Shown here in pieces: positions 25,922 to 34,061 of a DNA stretch of 64,000 bases; position 1 is the stretch's first letter; the number at the start of each line of letters is the position of its first letter. A program made the translations under genes and the position numbers. This DNA comes from Ignavibacteria bacterium. GTDB lineage: Bacteria; Bacteroidota; Ignavibacteria; Kapaibacteriales; UBA4661. The notes under the pieces are model-generated. The model did no database searches, was not told the DNA's origin, and saw nothing but the letters and a program-made list of their open reading frames with translations. The DNA lies in NCBI GenBank assembly GCA_014654705.1, contig JACVZY010000104.1, forward strand, positions 97,310 to 161,309. The letters are read 5' to 3'.

Positions 25922-27997
25922 ATGCCTACTACTAAAAGTTCTATATTCACCTCTAGCTGCCTTGTGGTGCTGATTTTTTGCAGCATGAATGCTTATGCCC
26001 AGACAGAGCCGGAAAAACGCCATCAGGATTCGCTGGACGCGCTTATTCGGAGCGTGGGAAACCGTGCCGATACAGCCGCCGCGAAGATATTAGCCGATGC
26101 TGCCGTTGGGTATATTAACTTCGACAGCGAGTATGCTCTGAAAATCGCTACCCGTGCTGACAATCTTGTGACCAACGCCTCTGTTACACCGCTCCGCGTT
26201 CATGTGAAGATTGCCCTTGCTGATGTTTGCTATGCCGACAATAAATATCCCGAAGCCATCAAATACTACGACAGCGCACTCACAATGGCACGGCGCATTG
26301 GTGCGAATGCCGAAATAGCCTACGCACTTATCGGGCAGGCGCTCATTGAACGCGACCAAGGAGCGATGGCAAAAGCATTTGCGAAAAGTTTGGAGGTGAT
26401 GGAATTTGCCAAACGCCCGGGTGACCACCGCTTGACGGTAACAGCGACCATGAACCTCGGGCTTGGGTACTTCGCAGCACGAGATTTTGTCAGTTCGGAT
26501 AGCCTCTATGCTGTTGCCTTACAGCAATGCCGAGGCAGAGAAGATGACGACCTGCGAGCGGCAATTTACAACTACAGAGGCATACTGATAGACCAGATGC
26601 AGCAGCCTGAACGGGCGATAGAGACATATCGCAATGGACTCACGTTGGAACAACAATTGGGTCGGTCGCGGAGAATTGGGCGTATTAGTAGCAATATTGC
26701 ACTAGTATTTATGCGGATTGATAAGTTTGATTCGGCGCTGGCGTATCAAAAAGTTTGTCTGCAAAAGTATGAAAAAACCAAGTACGATGCGGGGTTGGCT
26801 AATTCTCTCAGTATTATTGGCATGACGCAGGTGAAACTTGGTCAATATCAAGACGCGATTGTCTCCGCGAAGCGGGCAATCAAACTCTCGGAGCCAAGTC
26901 ATTTTTTTCAGGAAATGAATTATGGCTACTATGTGCTGACCGAGGCGTATTCGGGCTTGGGCGATTACAAAAGTGCACTCGCAATGAATCAACAAATGGC
27001 TGCCATTCAGGATTCTATGTACAATGCCGCCAGTGCAGAGAAACTTATCGAACTCGAAACCTCAAAAAAAGAGCAACAAATTCAGCTTCTCCAAAGCCAA
27101 AAAGCGCAGGAAAACATCATACGGAATGCTCTTATTGCAGGCGCACTAGCGCTGGCAGTCTTCGTGGTCGTGCTTGTGCGCGGAAACAATCGCCGAAAGC
27201 GCGATAATGCTCGACTCGCCGAACTGAACGACAAACTCTTCGATGCAAATGAAGAACTGAGTCTGCTTACGTCGGAAAAAGATGAAATTTTGAATATCGT
27301 TTCGCATGGTTTGAAAAGCCAAATTTTTGGCATACGCTCTCTTGCCGATAGCATGACGACAGCCTTAGCACTTAGCGGCGCTCCAATAAATACCGCATCC
27401 CTTGCCGAAATGTCCCGAACCATCAGCCAAGCCTCGTCGCAAATGTTTTCGCTTGTGACAAATCTTCTGACCGTGAACACGGCTGAACAAGGCTTGCTGA
27501 AGCCAACGCTGTCCAAGACCAACGTCGGAGTAGTATTGAGCGCAGTTTGCGAAGAGTTCAAAGAATTTGCAGCGGTGAAAAATATCACGCTGAGTATTGA
27601 AGCGCCGGAGAGCGAAGCCTTAATCGCGATTGCCGATGAGCAAATGCTTCGCGAGGTGCTGGAGAATCTCCTCTCGAATGCTGTCAAATACTCACCGCCG
27701 GGTAAAAATGTATTTGTTCGCATGAAAACGAGTAATGATGCGGTAAGACTGGAAGTCCAAGATGAAGGCGAGGGAATTTCGGACGAGGATAGAAAAAAAC
27801 TTTTTGGCAAATTCGCTCGGCTCTCTGCCCGACCGACAGGCGGCGAGCACAGCACGGGACTGGGCTTGAGCATCGTCAAAACAATGGTGGAAGCGATGCA
27901 GGGGCGCGTCTGGTGTGAGTCGGAAGTGGGCAAGGGAGCGACGTTTATAGTGGAGTTGCCGAAAGACCCTGCGCCGGAAAGCCAAATCATTGTCTAA
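25922..27997 (+). CDS. TPR sensor histidine kinase with degenerate H-box
   Basis: 691 residues from ATG 25922, with signal peptide ending NAYAQ. TPR repeats span about 40-370 (ALADVCYADNKYPEAIKYYDSAL); a membrane helix lies at about 403-421. The H-box reads NIVSHGLKSQ instead of HDLKNP: His462 is kept, but the acidic residue next to it is Gly, Asn is Ser and Pro is Gln. By knowledge of HisKA kinases, the acidic residue is needed for phosphotransfer and the Asn/Thr position for phosphatase action, so autokinase activity may be weak or absent. The HATPase domain is intact with N box, G1 and the array signature. It may work as a partner in a mixed dimer, or as a decoy. A strong terminator follows. 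Confidence 0.9.
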   Translation: MPTTKSSIFTSSCLVVLIFCSMNAYAQTEPEKRHQDSLDALIRSVGNRADTAAAKILADAAVGYINFDSEYALKIATRADNLVTNASVTPLRVHVKIALADVCYADNKYPEAIKYYDSALTMARRIGANAEIAYALIGQALIERDQGAMAKAFAKSLEVMEFAKRPGDHRLTVTATMNLGLGYFAARDFVSSDSLYAVALQQCRGREDDDLRAAIYNYRGILIDQMQQPERAIETYRNGLTLEQQLGRSRRIGRISSNIALVFMRIDKFDSALAYQKVCLQKYEKTKYDAGLANSLSIIGMTQVKLGQYQDAIVSAKRAIKLSEPSHFFQEMNYGYYVLTEAYSGLGDYKSALAMNQQMAAIQDSMYNAASAEKLIELETSKKEQQIQLLQSQKAQENIIRNALIAGALALAVFVVVLVRGNNRRKRDNARLAELNDKLFDANEELSLLTSEKDEILNIVSHGLKSQIFGIRSLADSMTTALALSGAPINTASLAEMSRTISQASSQMFSLVTNLLTVNTAEQGLLKPTLSKTNVGVVLSAVCEEFKEFAAVKNITLSIEAPESEALIAIADEQMLREVLENLLSNAVKYSPPGKNVFVRMKTSNDAVRLEVQDEGEGISDEDRKKLFGKFARLSARPTGGEHSTGLGLSIVKTMVEAMQGRVWCESEVGKGATFIVELPKDPAPESQIIV

Positions 27998-28008
27998 GTC
28001 TGCCTATC

Positions 28009-28029
28009 GCGCACCATTGCGCTTTTTTT
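28009..28029 (+). terminator. Rho-independent terminator after the TPR kinase
   Basis: Stem GCGCA / TGCGC with loop CCAT, followed by seven T. It lies 12 bases after the stop at 27997 and separates this gene from the next kinase. Confidence 0.75.
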
Positions 28030-28057
28030 CTGTTTTCTTTTCTATCGTTTTTTCGGT

Positions 28058-28065
28058 TATTTTTG
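28058..28065 (+). promoter_or_regulatory. Possible -7 box of the 7TMR kinase at 28148
   Basis: TATTTTTG fits TAnnTTTG, directly after a terminator and 82 bases before the ATG. No clear -33 TTTG. Confidence 0.3.
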
Positions 28066-28147
28066 TGGCTTACGTTCGCAAACCCAAGTTCGACTTTTGT
28101 GTCGCAACACCATCACCACACACTTGTCCGCCTCACAAGGCTTGATA

Positions 28148-30373
28148 ATGCCCAGACAAAAGCAGCGCACGCTCTCCATGGTCAGTTTTTCCATGGTCAG
28201 TTTCTCCATGCTCACTATCGGCGGGGCAGTCTTGCTTGCTCTTCTCTTTCCGTGTACCGCTATTGGCTTTCAGCGCAGTAATCTGTCTGATGCCTCCTTC
28301 AATTCATCGTTCGACGCGCCGCCGGTGGAAGTATCCGCTGCACGGCAAACAACCTATTATCTTGGCACATCGGTAGAAATCTTTGCCGATACTTCTCGGA
28401 AAGCGGTTTTGTCCGACATTGTGCGCGGTGTGTATCAGGGAAAATTTGTTCGTAGTCAGGAGTTGTATCCGAACTGTTTGAACACCAACGCGGTCTATTG
28501 GGTACGAGTGCGATTGCGCCACAGAGAGCCGTCAGTGCGCGGGCAGTGGGTTCTGGATGTTGCCTATCCTGGTATAGATTCGGTACAAGCATTTATTCCT
28601 TCCGGCGATACGTTACTGAACAGTGTTGTGGTGCTTGGGACGCGCTATGCGTTCCTCCAAAGCGGTGCAAGTATCGTTCCTGCCATGCGGTCGCTTCGCG
28701 CCAGTCGTGCTGCTGTTCCTTTGCCAGAGCATGCTCTTGTCGGCGATGCCTACACGGTCTATTTGCGTATTGTCGCTCAAAACCCCGTACATCTGCATCT
28801 CATCATTCATTCCCGTGAAAATTTTGCCCTTCAAGACCAGCGCGAGTATTTTTTCTTTGGCTTGATTTATGGCGTGATGATTTTTGCCTTTGGCTACAAT
28901 CTCGTTATCTACTTCATCACACGAAATCCAACACTCCTGTATTATCTTGTCTATGTGGCAGTAACAGGCGTGTTGGTGAGCGGACTCAACGGCTTTGTTG
29001 CCGATTATCTCTGGCTAAATATTCCCGATTTTTCGGGACGTTTTCTTGCAACGATGAGCGTATTGGCAGGTATTGTCGGGATACTTTTCGGGCAGAATTT
29101 TTTGCAGGGTGCCGTAGTCTCGCCAAAGCTCAATCGCGCCTTGAATATCGTTATGCTTCTCCAAGCACTTGCTTTGCCTTTTACTGCACTCAATATTTTG
29201 ACCTTGCAGCACGTCGGCGCTTCTTCTATGGTGAATTTGTGGCTTTTGGTGGCACTCAGCGTTCTTGCTACCCGACAAGGGCAGACCACAGCACGGTTCT
29301 ATATGACGGGCTGGATATTCTACGGCGTGATTATCTTTTGGGTATTGCTGTCCGTCTTTGGTGTTACGCCGTATCACAATTTCTGGACGGTCAAGCTCAT
29401 TTCTATTGGTACGGCTTCGGAAATGGTCTTGTTTTCGTTCGCGTTAGCATCGCGTTTGCGGGCTTTGGAGCGGAGTGTGGAGGACGAGCGGCGGCAGCGC
29501 GAAATCGGAGAATTGGAATTTCGATATAAATTGGAAAGAGCCGAACAAGCAAGCGAAATAGAGCATCTGCGCAACGTGGAATTAGCAGAACTGAATGCTG
29601 AAATCGAAACGCAACACGCGATATTGCGCCGCCGTACTGCTGACCTTGAAGAGGCAAACACATTCCTAAAAAAACTTAACGAAGAAAAAAACGAACTGAT
29701 GAATATTGTCTCGCACGACCTGAAAAATCCCATTAGTGTTTTTCGGGGGTTTGCCGAAATGCTGCAAGCAGGCGATACGGGTGCAGCACAAGTACGCCAA
29801 ATTACCAATCAAATGATTGCAACCGCCGACCGTATGCTGGGGCTGGTGAAAAATTTATTGGACATGAACCGCTTAGAAGCGGGCGCAATGCAGCTGAACA
29901 CAGTGCGGTTTGCGCTTCATCCTATTGTGGAAAGTACGCTTGCGCAATATCAAGCGTCGGCAGCCGCAAAGCGCCTAACGCTTCATTTTGATAATGCCGC
30001 CGTATCGCCCTTTGCCGACGACATGGTTCTTGCCGATGAACAAGCCACAATGCAGGTGGTGGACAATCTCATTTCCAACGCCGTGAAATACTCGCCGCAT
30101 GGAAAAAATATTTTTGTGCGTCTGCAATCAAGCAGTGAAGCGGTGCGTCTGGAAGTCCAAGATGAAGGCGAGGGAATTTCGGACGAGGATAGAAAAAAAC
30201 TCTTCGGCAAATTCGCTCGGCTCTCGGCACGCCCCACTGGCGGCGAACATAGCACAGGACTGGGACTGAGCATCGTCAAGAAAATGGTGGAAGCGATGAA
30301 TGGCAAGGTGTGGTGTGAGTCGGAGTTGGGCAAGGGCGCAACATTTATTGTAGAATTGCCGACTGCTCCGTAA
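28148..30373 (+). CDS. 7TMR-DISM sensor histidine kinase
   Basis: 741 residues from ATG 28148. The N-terminus contains a tandem SMVSF SMVSF SML encoded by a 15-bp DNA repeat, then a signal-like helix. About 60-215 is a 7TMR-DISMED2 beta domain (NAVYWVRVRLRHREP, WVLDVAYPGIDSVQAF), about 235-437 seven membrane helices (YLVYVAVTGVLVSGLNGFVADYLW is typical of the family), then a charged coiled coil, the H-box NIVSHDLKNP (His523) and HATPase. The stretch from the G1 box shares 53 identical bases (30149-30201) with the preceding TPR kinase. It is a second copy of the architecture at 8688-10838. A 6-bp hairpin follows the stop, and the next kinase starts 46 bp later. Confidence 0.92.
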   Translation: MPRQKQRTLSMVSFSMVSFSMLTIGGAVLLALLFPCTAIGFQRSNLSDASFNSSFDAPPVEVSAARQTTYYLGTSVEIFADTSRKAVLSDIVRGVYQGKFVRSQELYPNCLNTNAVYWVRVRLRHREPSVRGQWVLDVAYPGIDSVQAFIPSGDTLLNSVVVLGTRYAFLQSGASIVPAMRSLRASRAAVPLPEHALVGDAYTVYLRIVAQNPVHLHLIIHSRENFALQDQREYFFFGLIYGVMIFAFGYNLVIYFITRNPTLLYYLVYVAVTGVLVSGLNGFVADYLWLNIPDFSGRFLATMSVLAGIVGILFGQNFLQGAVVSPKLNRALNIVMLLQALALPFTALNILTLQHVGASSMVNLWLLVALSVLATRQGQTTARFYMTGWIFYGVIIFWVLLSVFGVTPYHNFWTVKLISIGTASEMVLFSFALASRLRALERSVEDERRQREIGELEFRYKLERAEQASEIEHLRNVELAELNAEIETQHAILRRRTADLEEANTFLKKLNEEKNELMNIVSHDLKNPISVFRGFAEMLQAGDTGAAQVRQITNQMIATADRMLGLVKNLLDMNRLEAGAMQLNTVRFALHPIVESTLAQYQASAAAKRLTLHFDNAAVSPFADDMVLADEQATMQVVDNLISNAVKYSPHGKNIFVRLQSSSEAVRLEVQDEGEGISDEDRKKLFGKFARLSARPTGGEHSTGLGLSIVKKMVEAMNGKVWCESELGKGATFIVELPTAP
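28175..28210 (+). repeat. 15-bp tandem repeat in signal-peptide region
   Basis: Two units, 28175-28189 and 28190-28204, differ only in the last base (TCCATGGTCAGTTTT and ...TTTC), followed by a partial third. In frame it encodes SMVSF twice. Copy-number change would add or remove five residues without a frameshift. Confidence 0.85.
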
Positions 30374-30390
30374 TTTCCGCCAAACGGAAA
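30374..30390 (+). terminator. Small hairpin after 7TMR kinase stop
   Basis: TTTCCG-CCAAA-CGGAAA forms a perfect 6-bp stem directly after the stop codon. No T run follows, so it is a weak terminator candidate at best. Confidence 0.3.
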
Positions 30391-30419
30391 CTATCACCTG
30401 TTCTGTCTTGGAGGGCAAT

Positions 30420-33400
30420 ATGACTTTGCGGTACTTTGTTCAACGACGTGGTTTGCTGCTGTTTGGCTTACTGTTGTTGTGCCTTGTCATGTCATGTCCG
30501 ACCGATGTACCGTCGCAAAATAGAGCCTCGGATTCTAAGACTACTCAAACATTTTCTATTCCGAAATGCTTAATGCATTCGGTCTGGCAAACCGATGAAG
30601 GCTTACCACACCATTCTGTCCTTACACTTCGGCAAACAAGTGATGGATACATCTGGCTTGGAACTCACGAGGGCTTGGCGCGTTTTGATGGTCTTCGCTT
30701 TACGGTCTTCAATAATCGTAATACTCCGGCTATTCGTGAAAATTCTATAGGCAAGATTTGGGAGGATTCTAAAGGGCGTTTGTGGGGAAACACTATCGAA
30801 CATCATTTCTTTTATTGTGACAATGGTGTTTTTCACGATGTCAAATTTGATGCTGCGCCCGCCGAGCAACGGTGGTACATGGGATTTATGGATAGAGCCG
30901 ATACGCTCTGGGCAACCTCTCCCAGCGGATTATATGCGTATGCCAACGGAACGTCGAGGAAAATCGAATGTCCGGCAGATTTTGCTCACGACAGCATCAT
31001 GGCAATGGCTCAGGACTCATCAGGGCGAATTTGGCTTGGAGGCAGGCATACCTTAGCAGTCTATTCGCAAGGAACGGTGCGCTCTGTACCGTTGCCTGAG
31101 GGTTTGGACAATGTGCCTGTGTACTCAATGATTGTTGCTCGTGATTCGACGCTCTGGATCACGTGCGGGAAAAGCATCGCCTCGCTGCGTGGTGAGACGT
31201 GGACAGTCTATGCCTTCGGGCGCAAGACCTATTCCGCGGGAGTGAAGCAATTTCCCGTCGAACCCCGCAGATTCTTGCTTGCCGATTCTAAAGGGCGGGT
31301 GTGGCTCAGAACCTTAGCGGGTTTGTATTATGTGCAGCGAGAAGGTGGCAATGACGTTTGGTATCCGCTCACGACGGCAGAAGGGCTTTTAGAAACTGAT
31401 GCCTTTGTCATGCAGGAAGAGGCAAACGGCGCAATTTGGATTGGGCTTCATAATAGCGGAGTACAGATTTGGCAGAATGGTGCTTTGACGACGCTCACAG
31501 CAGAAAACGGCAATTTGTCGCATAATGCTATTCGTTCTCTGTGGCTGGGTCGCGAAGGCGAGTATTGGATTGGTACGAATAATGGCGGCTTAAACAGGCT
31601 TCGGCGCGGGTCGGTGGAAATGCTGGACACAGAGAGCGGGCTGGGTATGGACAAAGCCTTTGCCGTCATGCAAAGCCGTGATGGTACGCTCTGGGTGGCA
31701 ACAGCCGGAGCCGGAGCGTATAAATTTGTCGGCAAAACGGTCGAAGCCATTACGGAAAATCACGGTCTTGGTCACAATATCGTTCGCTCGCTCTATGAAG
31801 ACCGCGAGGGGCGAATGTGGTTTGGAACAAGTGGCGGCGGAGTGCAGTGCTTCGATGTGCAGCGCAAACGCCTTTTGGAAAGTTTGAATGAGCAGAATGG
31901 TTTTTGTAACAACATCGTGTACAGCATTTATGAGGACAAGGCAGGCGGAATGTGGTTTGCCACCGAACGTGGGCTTGCGTATCGTCGCACAAAAGGCGAC
32001 AGCATCACGACATTCTCCACAGCAAACGGGCTGACCTACAACCGCATACGCTGCCTCGCCCAAGATAGTGCCGGAGTGGTGTGGGTAGGTACGGGGTACG
32101 GTCTGAATGGTTTTGTGGATGGTAAATTGACCGTGCGCTACACGGCAGAAAATGGTTTTGCGGGAAACAACCGTGTATTTTCCATGTATGCCGATGCCGA
32201 TACTGTGCTATGGCTGGGGACGTTCAATTCGGGGCTGTTTCGTCTCAAGCATGGCGTGTTTACACAGTTTACGCAAGCGAATGGGCTGTTTGATGATGTC
32301 GTCTATTCGATTGCCGAAGATGCGCGAGGGCAGTTATGGATGTCATGCAATCGCGGTATTTACAAAGTGTCCAAGCAACTCCTCAATGACCTTGCTGATA
32401 ATGTGGAGCGTGGCGAAGCAATGGGTCGGATTGCCTGCGAAGTGTTCACCAAGCAAGATGGTTTGAACGATAATGAGTGTAATAGTGGCTCTACGCCTTC
32501 TGTCTGGGTGTTGCAAGACGGGCGCTTGGCATTCCCAACCTTGGGAGGTGTTGCTTTGCTGCATCCCGACCGTATTCTGCGCAATACTCTTCCACCGAAG
32601 GTCATTATCGAAGAGGTTCTTGCCGATACGGTGCGCCTTTTGCCTGCCATCGATGCCAGCAATGACGTTGTCCACGAAGTTGAATACGATAAGAATAACT
32701 TTGAATTCCGTTATACCGCCACGAGCTTACTTGCTGCCGAGCGTGTTCGCTTCAAATTTATGCTGGAAGGGTATGATAAAGGCTGGATACACGCCGAAGG
32801 TCGCAGAGTGGCGTACTACACGAATTTGCCTTCGGGCAACTATCGGTTTCGTGTGCAAGCCTGCAATAATGATGGCGTTTGGAACGAGCAAGGTGCCATG
32901 TACGCATTTCGGATTGCCGTGCCGTGGTGGGCTTCGTGGTGGGCATGGGGAGCGTACACGGTGAGTGTGGGGTCTTTGGGATTTGTGCTTTTGCGCTACC
33001 GTGACCGTCGGCAGCGCATGAAAATTCTTGCCACGCAGCGCGAACGCGAGGCAGAAATTGTGCGCCGGAAAAATGAGGAGTTGGAACGTGCAAATCAAGA
33101 ATTGCGGATATTGAACGACGAAAAAAACGAGTTCTTGGGTATTGCTGCGCATGATTTGAAAAATCCTATTGCTGCTATCACGAGTTTTGTAGAGTTACTG
33201 CTAAACGAGGAGTCTTCTCTCTCCGAAGATGATAGGCGAGCCTATCTCAAAACTATTATGTTGTCGTCTGAGCGAATGTTCGACATTATTACCAATCTGC
33301 TGGATATTAATGCGATTGAGCGCGGTGCTATTGCCTTGCGTCCAACGAACATACAGATTATGCCCGTCATTACATCGCTTGTTGAAATGTATTGTTCTCG

Positions 33401-33884
33401 CGCTGAACAAAAGAACATTACACTGCATACAGAAATATCTTCTTCACCCGATACATCGGCGTATGTGGACGAACGGGCATTGGTGCAAATTTTAGACAAT
33501 CTTATTTCTAATGCGATTAAATACTCGCCATTGGGGAAAAACGTGGTTGTCAGGATAAAAGATAAAGGTGGTGATGTGATGATGCACGGCACAGAGAAAA
33601 CGGGGACGAACGAGCCTTCTTTGTTCCTTCTTCGTCCTTCGTCGTTTGTCCGAATAGAAGTGCAGGACGAGGGCGAAGGTATTTCTCCCGACGATATGAC
33701 AAAACTATTCGGGAAATTTGCCCGTTTGTCCGTGCGTCCCACGGGCGGGGAACACAGCACTGGACTGGGACTGAGCATCGTCAAAAAAATGGTCGAAGCG
33801 ATGAACGGTTACGTCTGGTGCGAATCCGAAGTGGGCAAAGGCGCGACGTTTATCGTGGAGTTGCCGAAAGTCTCCGAACAGTGA
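30420..33884 (+). CDS. Propeller (Reg_prop/Y_Y_Y) sensor histidine kinase with lid insertion
   Basis: 1154 residues from ATG 30420, chosen because GGAGG lies six bases upstream (30410-30414), one of few clear ribosome sites here. The N-terminus MTLRYFVQRRGLLLFGLLLLCLVMSC may be a lipoprotein or ordinary signal. About 14 blades are readable, several of them degenerate (RLWGNTIEHHFFY, RVWLRTLAGLYYV). A Y_Y_Y domain lies near 757-827, a membrane helix near 837-859, and the H-box GIAAHDLKNP has His911. HATPase carries a roughly 29-residue insert before G1 (about 33557-33645), and the signature reads RLSVRPTGGEHSTG. No receiver. A 177-bp gap follows before the next kinase. Confidence 0.92.
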   Translation: MTLRYFVQRRGLLLFGLLLLCLVMSCPTDVPSQNRASDSKTTQTFSIPKCLMHSVWQTDEGLPHHSVLTLRQTSDGYIWLGTHEGLARFDGLRFTVFNNRNTPAIRENSIGKIWEDSKGRLWGNTIEHHFFYCDNGVFHDVKFDAAPAEQRWYMGFMDRADTLWATSPSGLYAYANGTSRKIECPADFAHDSIMAMAQDSSGRIWLGGRHTLAVYSQGTVRSVPLPEGLDNVPVYSMIVARDSTLWITCGKSIASLRGETWTVYAFGRKTYSAGVKQFPVEPRRFLLADSKGRVWLRTLAGLYYVQREGGNDVWYPLTTAEGLLETDAFVMQEEANGAIWIGLHNSGVQIWQNGALTTLTAENGNLSHNAIRSLWLGREGEYWIGTNNGGLNRLRRGSVEMLDTESGLGMDKAFAVMQSRDGTLWVATAGAGAYKFVGKTVEAITENHGLGHNIVRSLYEDREGRMWFGTSGGGVQCFDVQRKRLLESLNEQNGFCNNIVYSIYEDKAGGMWFATERGLAYRRTKGDSITTFSTANGLTYNRIRCLAQDSAGVVWVGTGYGLNGFVDGKLTVRYTAENGFAGNNRVFSMYADADTVLWLGTFNSGLFRLKHGVFTQFTQANGLFDDVVYSIAEDARGQLWMSCNRGIYKVSKQLLNDLADNVERGEAMGRIACEVFTKQDGLNDNECNSGSTPSVWVLQDGRLAFPTLGGVALLHPDRILRNTLPPKVIIEEVLADTVRLLPAIDASNDVVHEVEYDKNNFEFRYTATSLLAAERVRFKFMLEGYDKGWIHAEGRRVAYYTNLPSGNYRFRVQACNNDGVWNEQGAMYAFRIAVPWWASWWAWGAYTVSVGSLGFVLLRYRDRRQRMKILATQREREAEIVRRKNEELERANQELRILNDEKNEFLGIAAHDLKNPIAAITSFVELLLNEESSLSEDDRRAYLKTIMLSSERMFDIITNLLDINAIERGAIALRPTNIQIMPVITSLVEMYCSRAEQKNITLHTEISSSPDTSAYVDERALVQILDNLISNAIKYSPLGKNVVVRIKDKGGDVMMHGTEKTGTNEPSLFLLRPSSFVRIEVQDEGEGISPDDMTKLFGKFARLSVRPTGGEHSTGLGLSIVKKMVEAMNGYVWCESEVGKGATFIVELPKVSEQ

Positions 33885-33971
33885 GACTGTTTCGTGATGT
33901 GCAATGGTGTGTGTCTCCAAAAGTGCAAAATGCTTAACGTGCCAAAACGCTAATCCCTTCGCAAAAAGCAT

Positions 33972-33979
33972 TATTTTTG
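33972..33979 (+). promoter_or_regulatory. Possible -7 box upstream of TPR kinase at 34062
   Basis: TATTTTTG fits TAnnTTTG and sits inside a small inverted repeat, GCAAAAA-GCATTA-TTTTTGC (33961-33980). No convincing -33 element. Confidence 0.3.
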
Positions 33980-34061
33980 CTATCTTATCTGTCCTTATTC
34001 TCTTGACCGCTCTACACCACCGGAGCAACCAATGCTCACCTACTAGGATGGTAATAATTCT

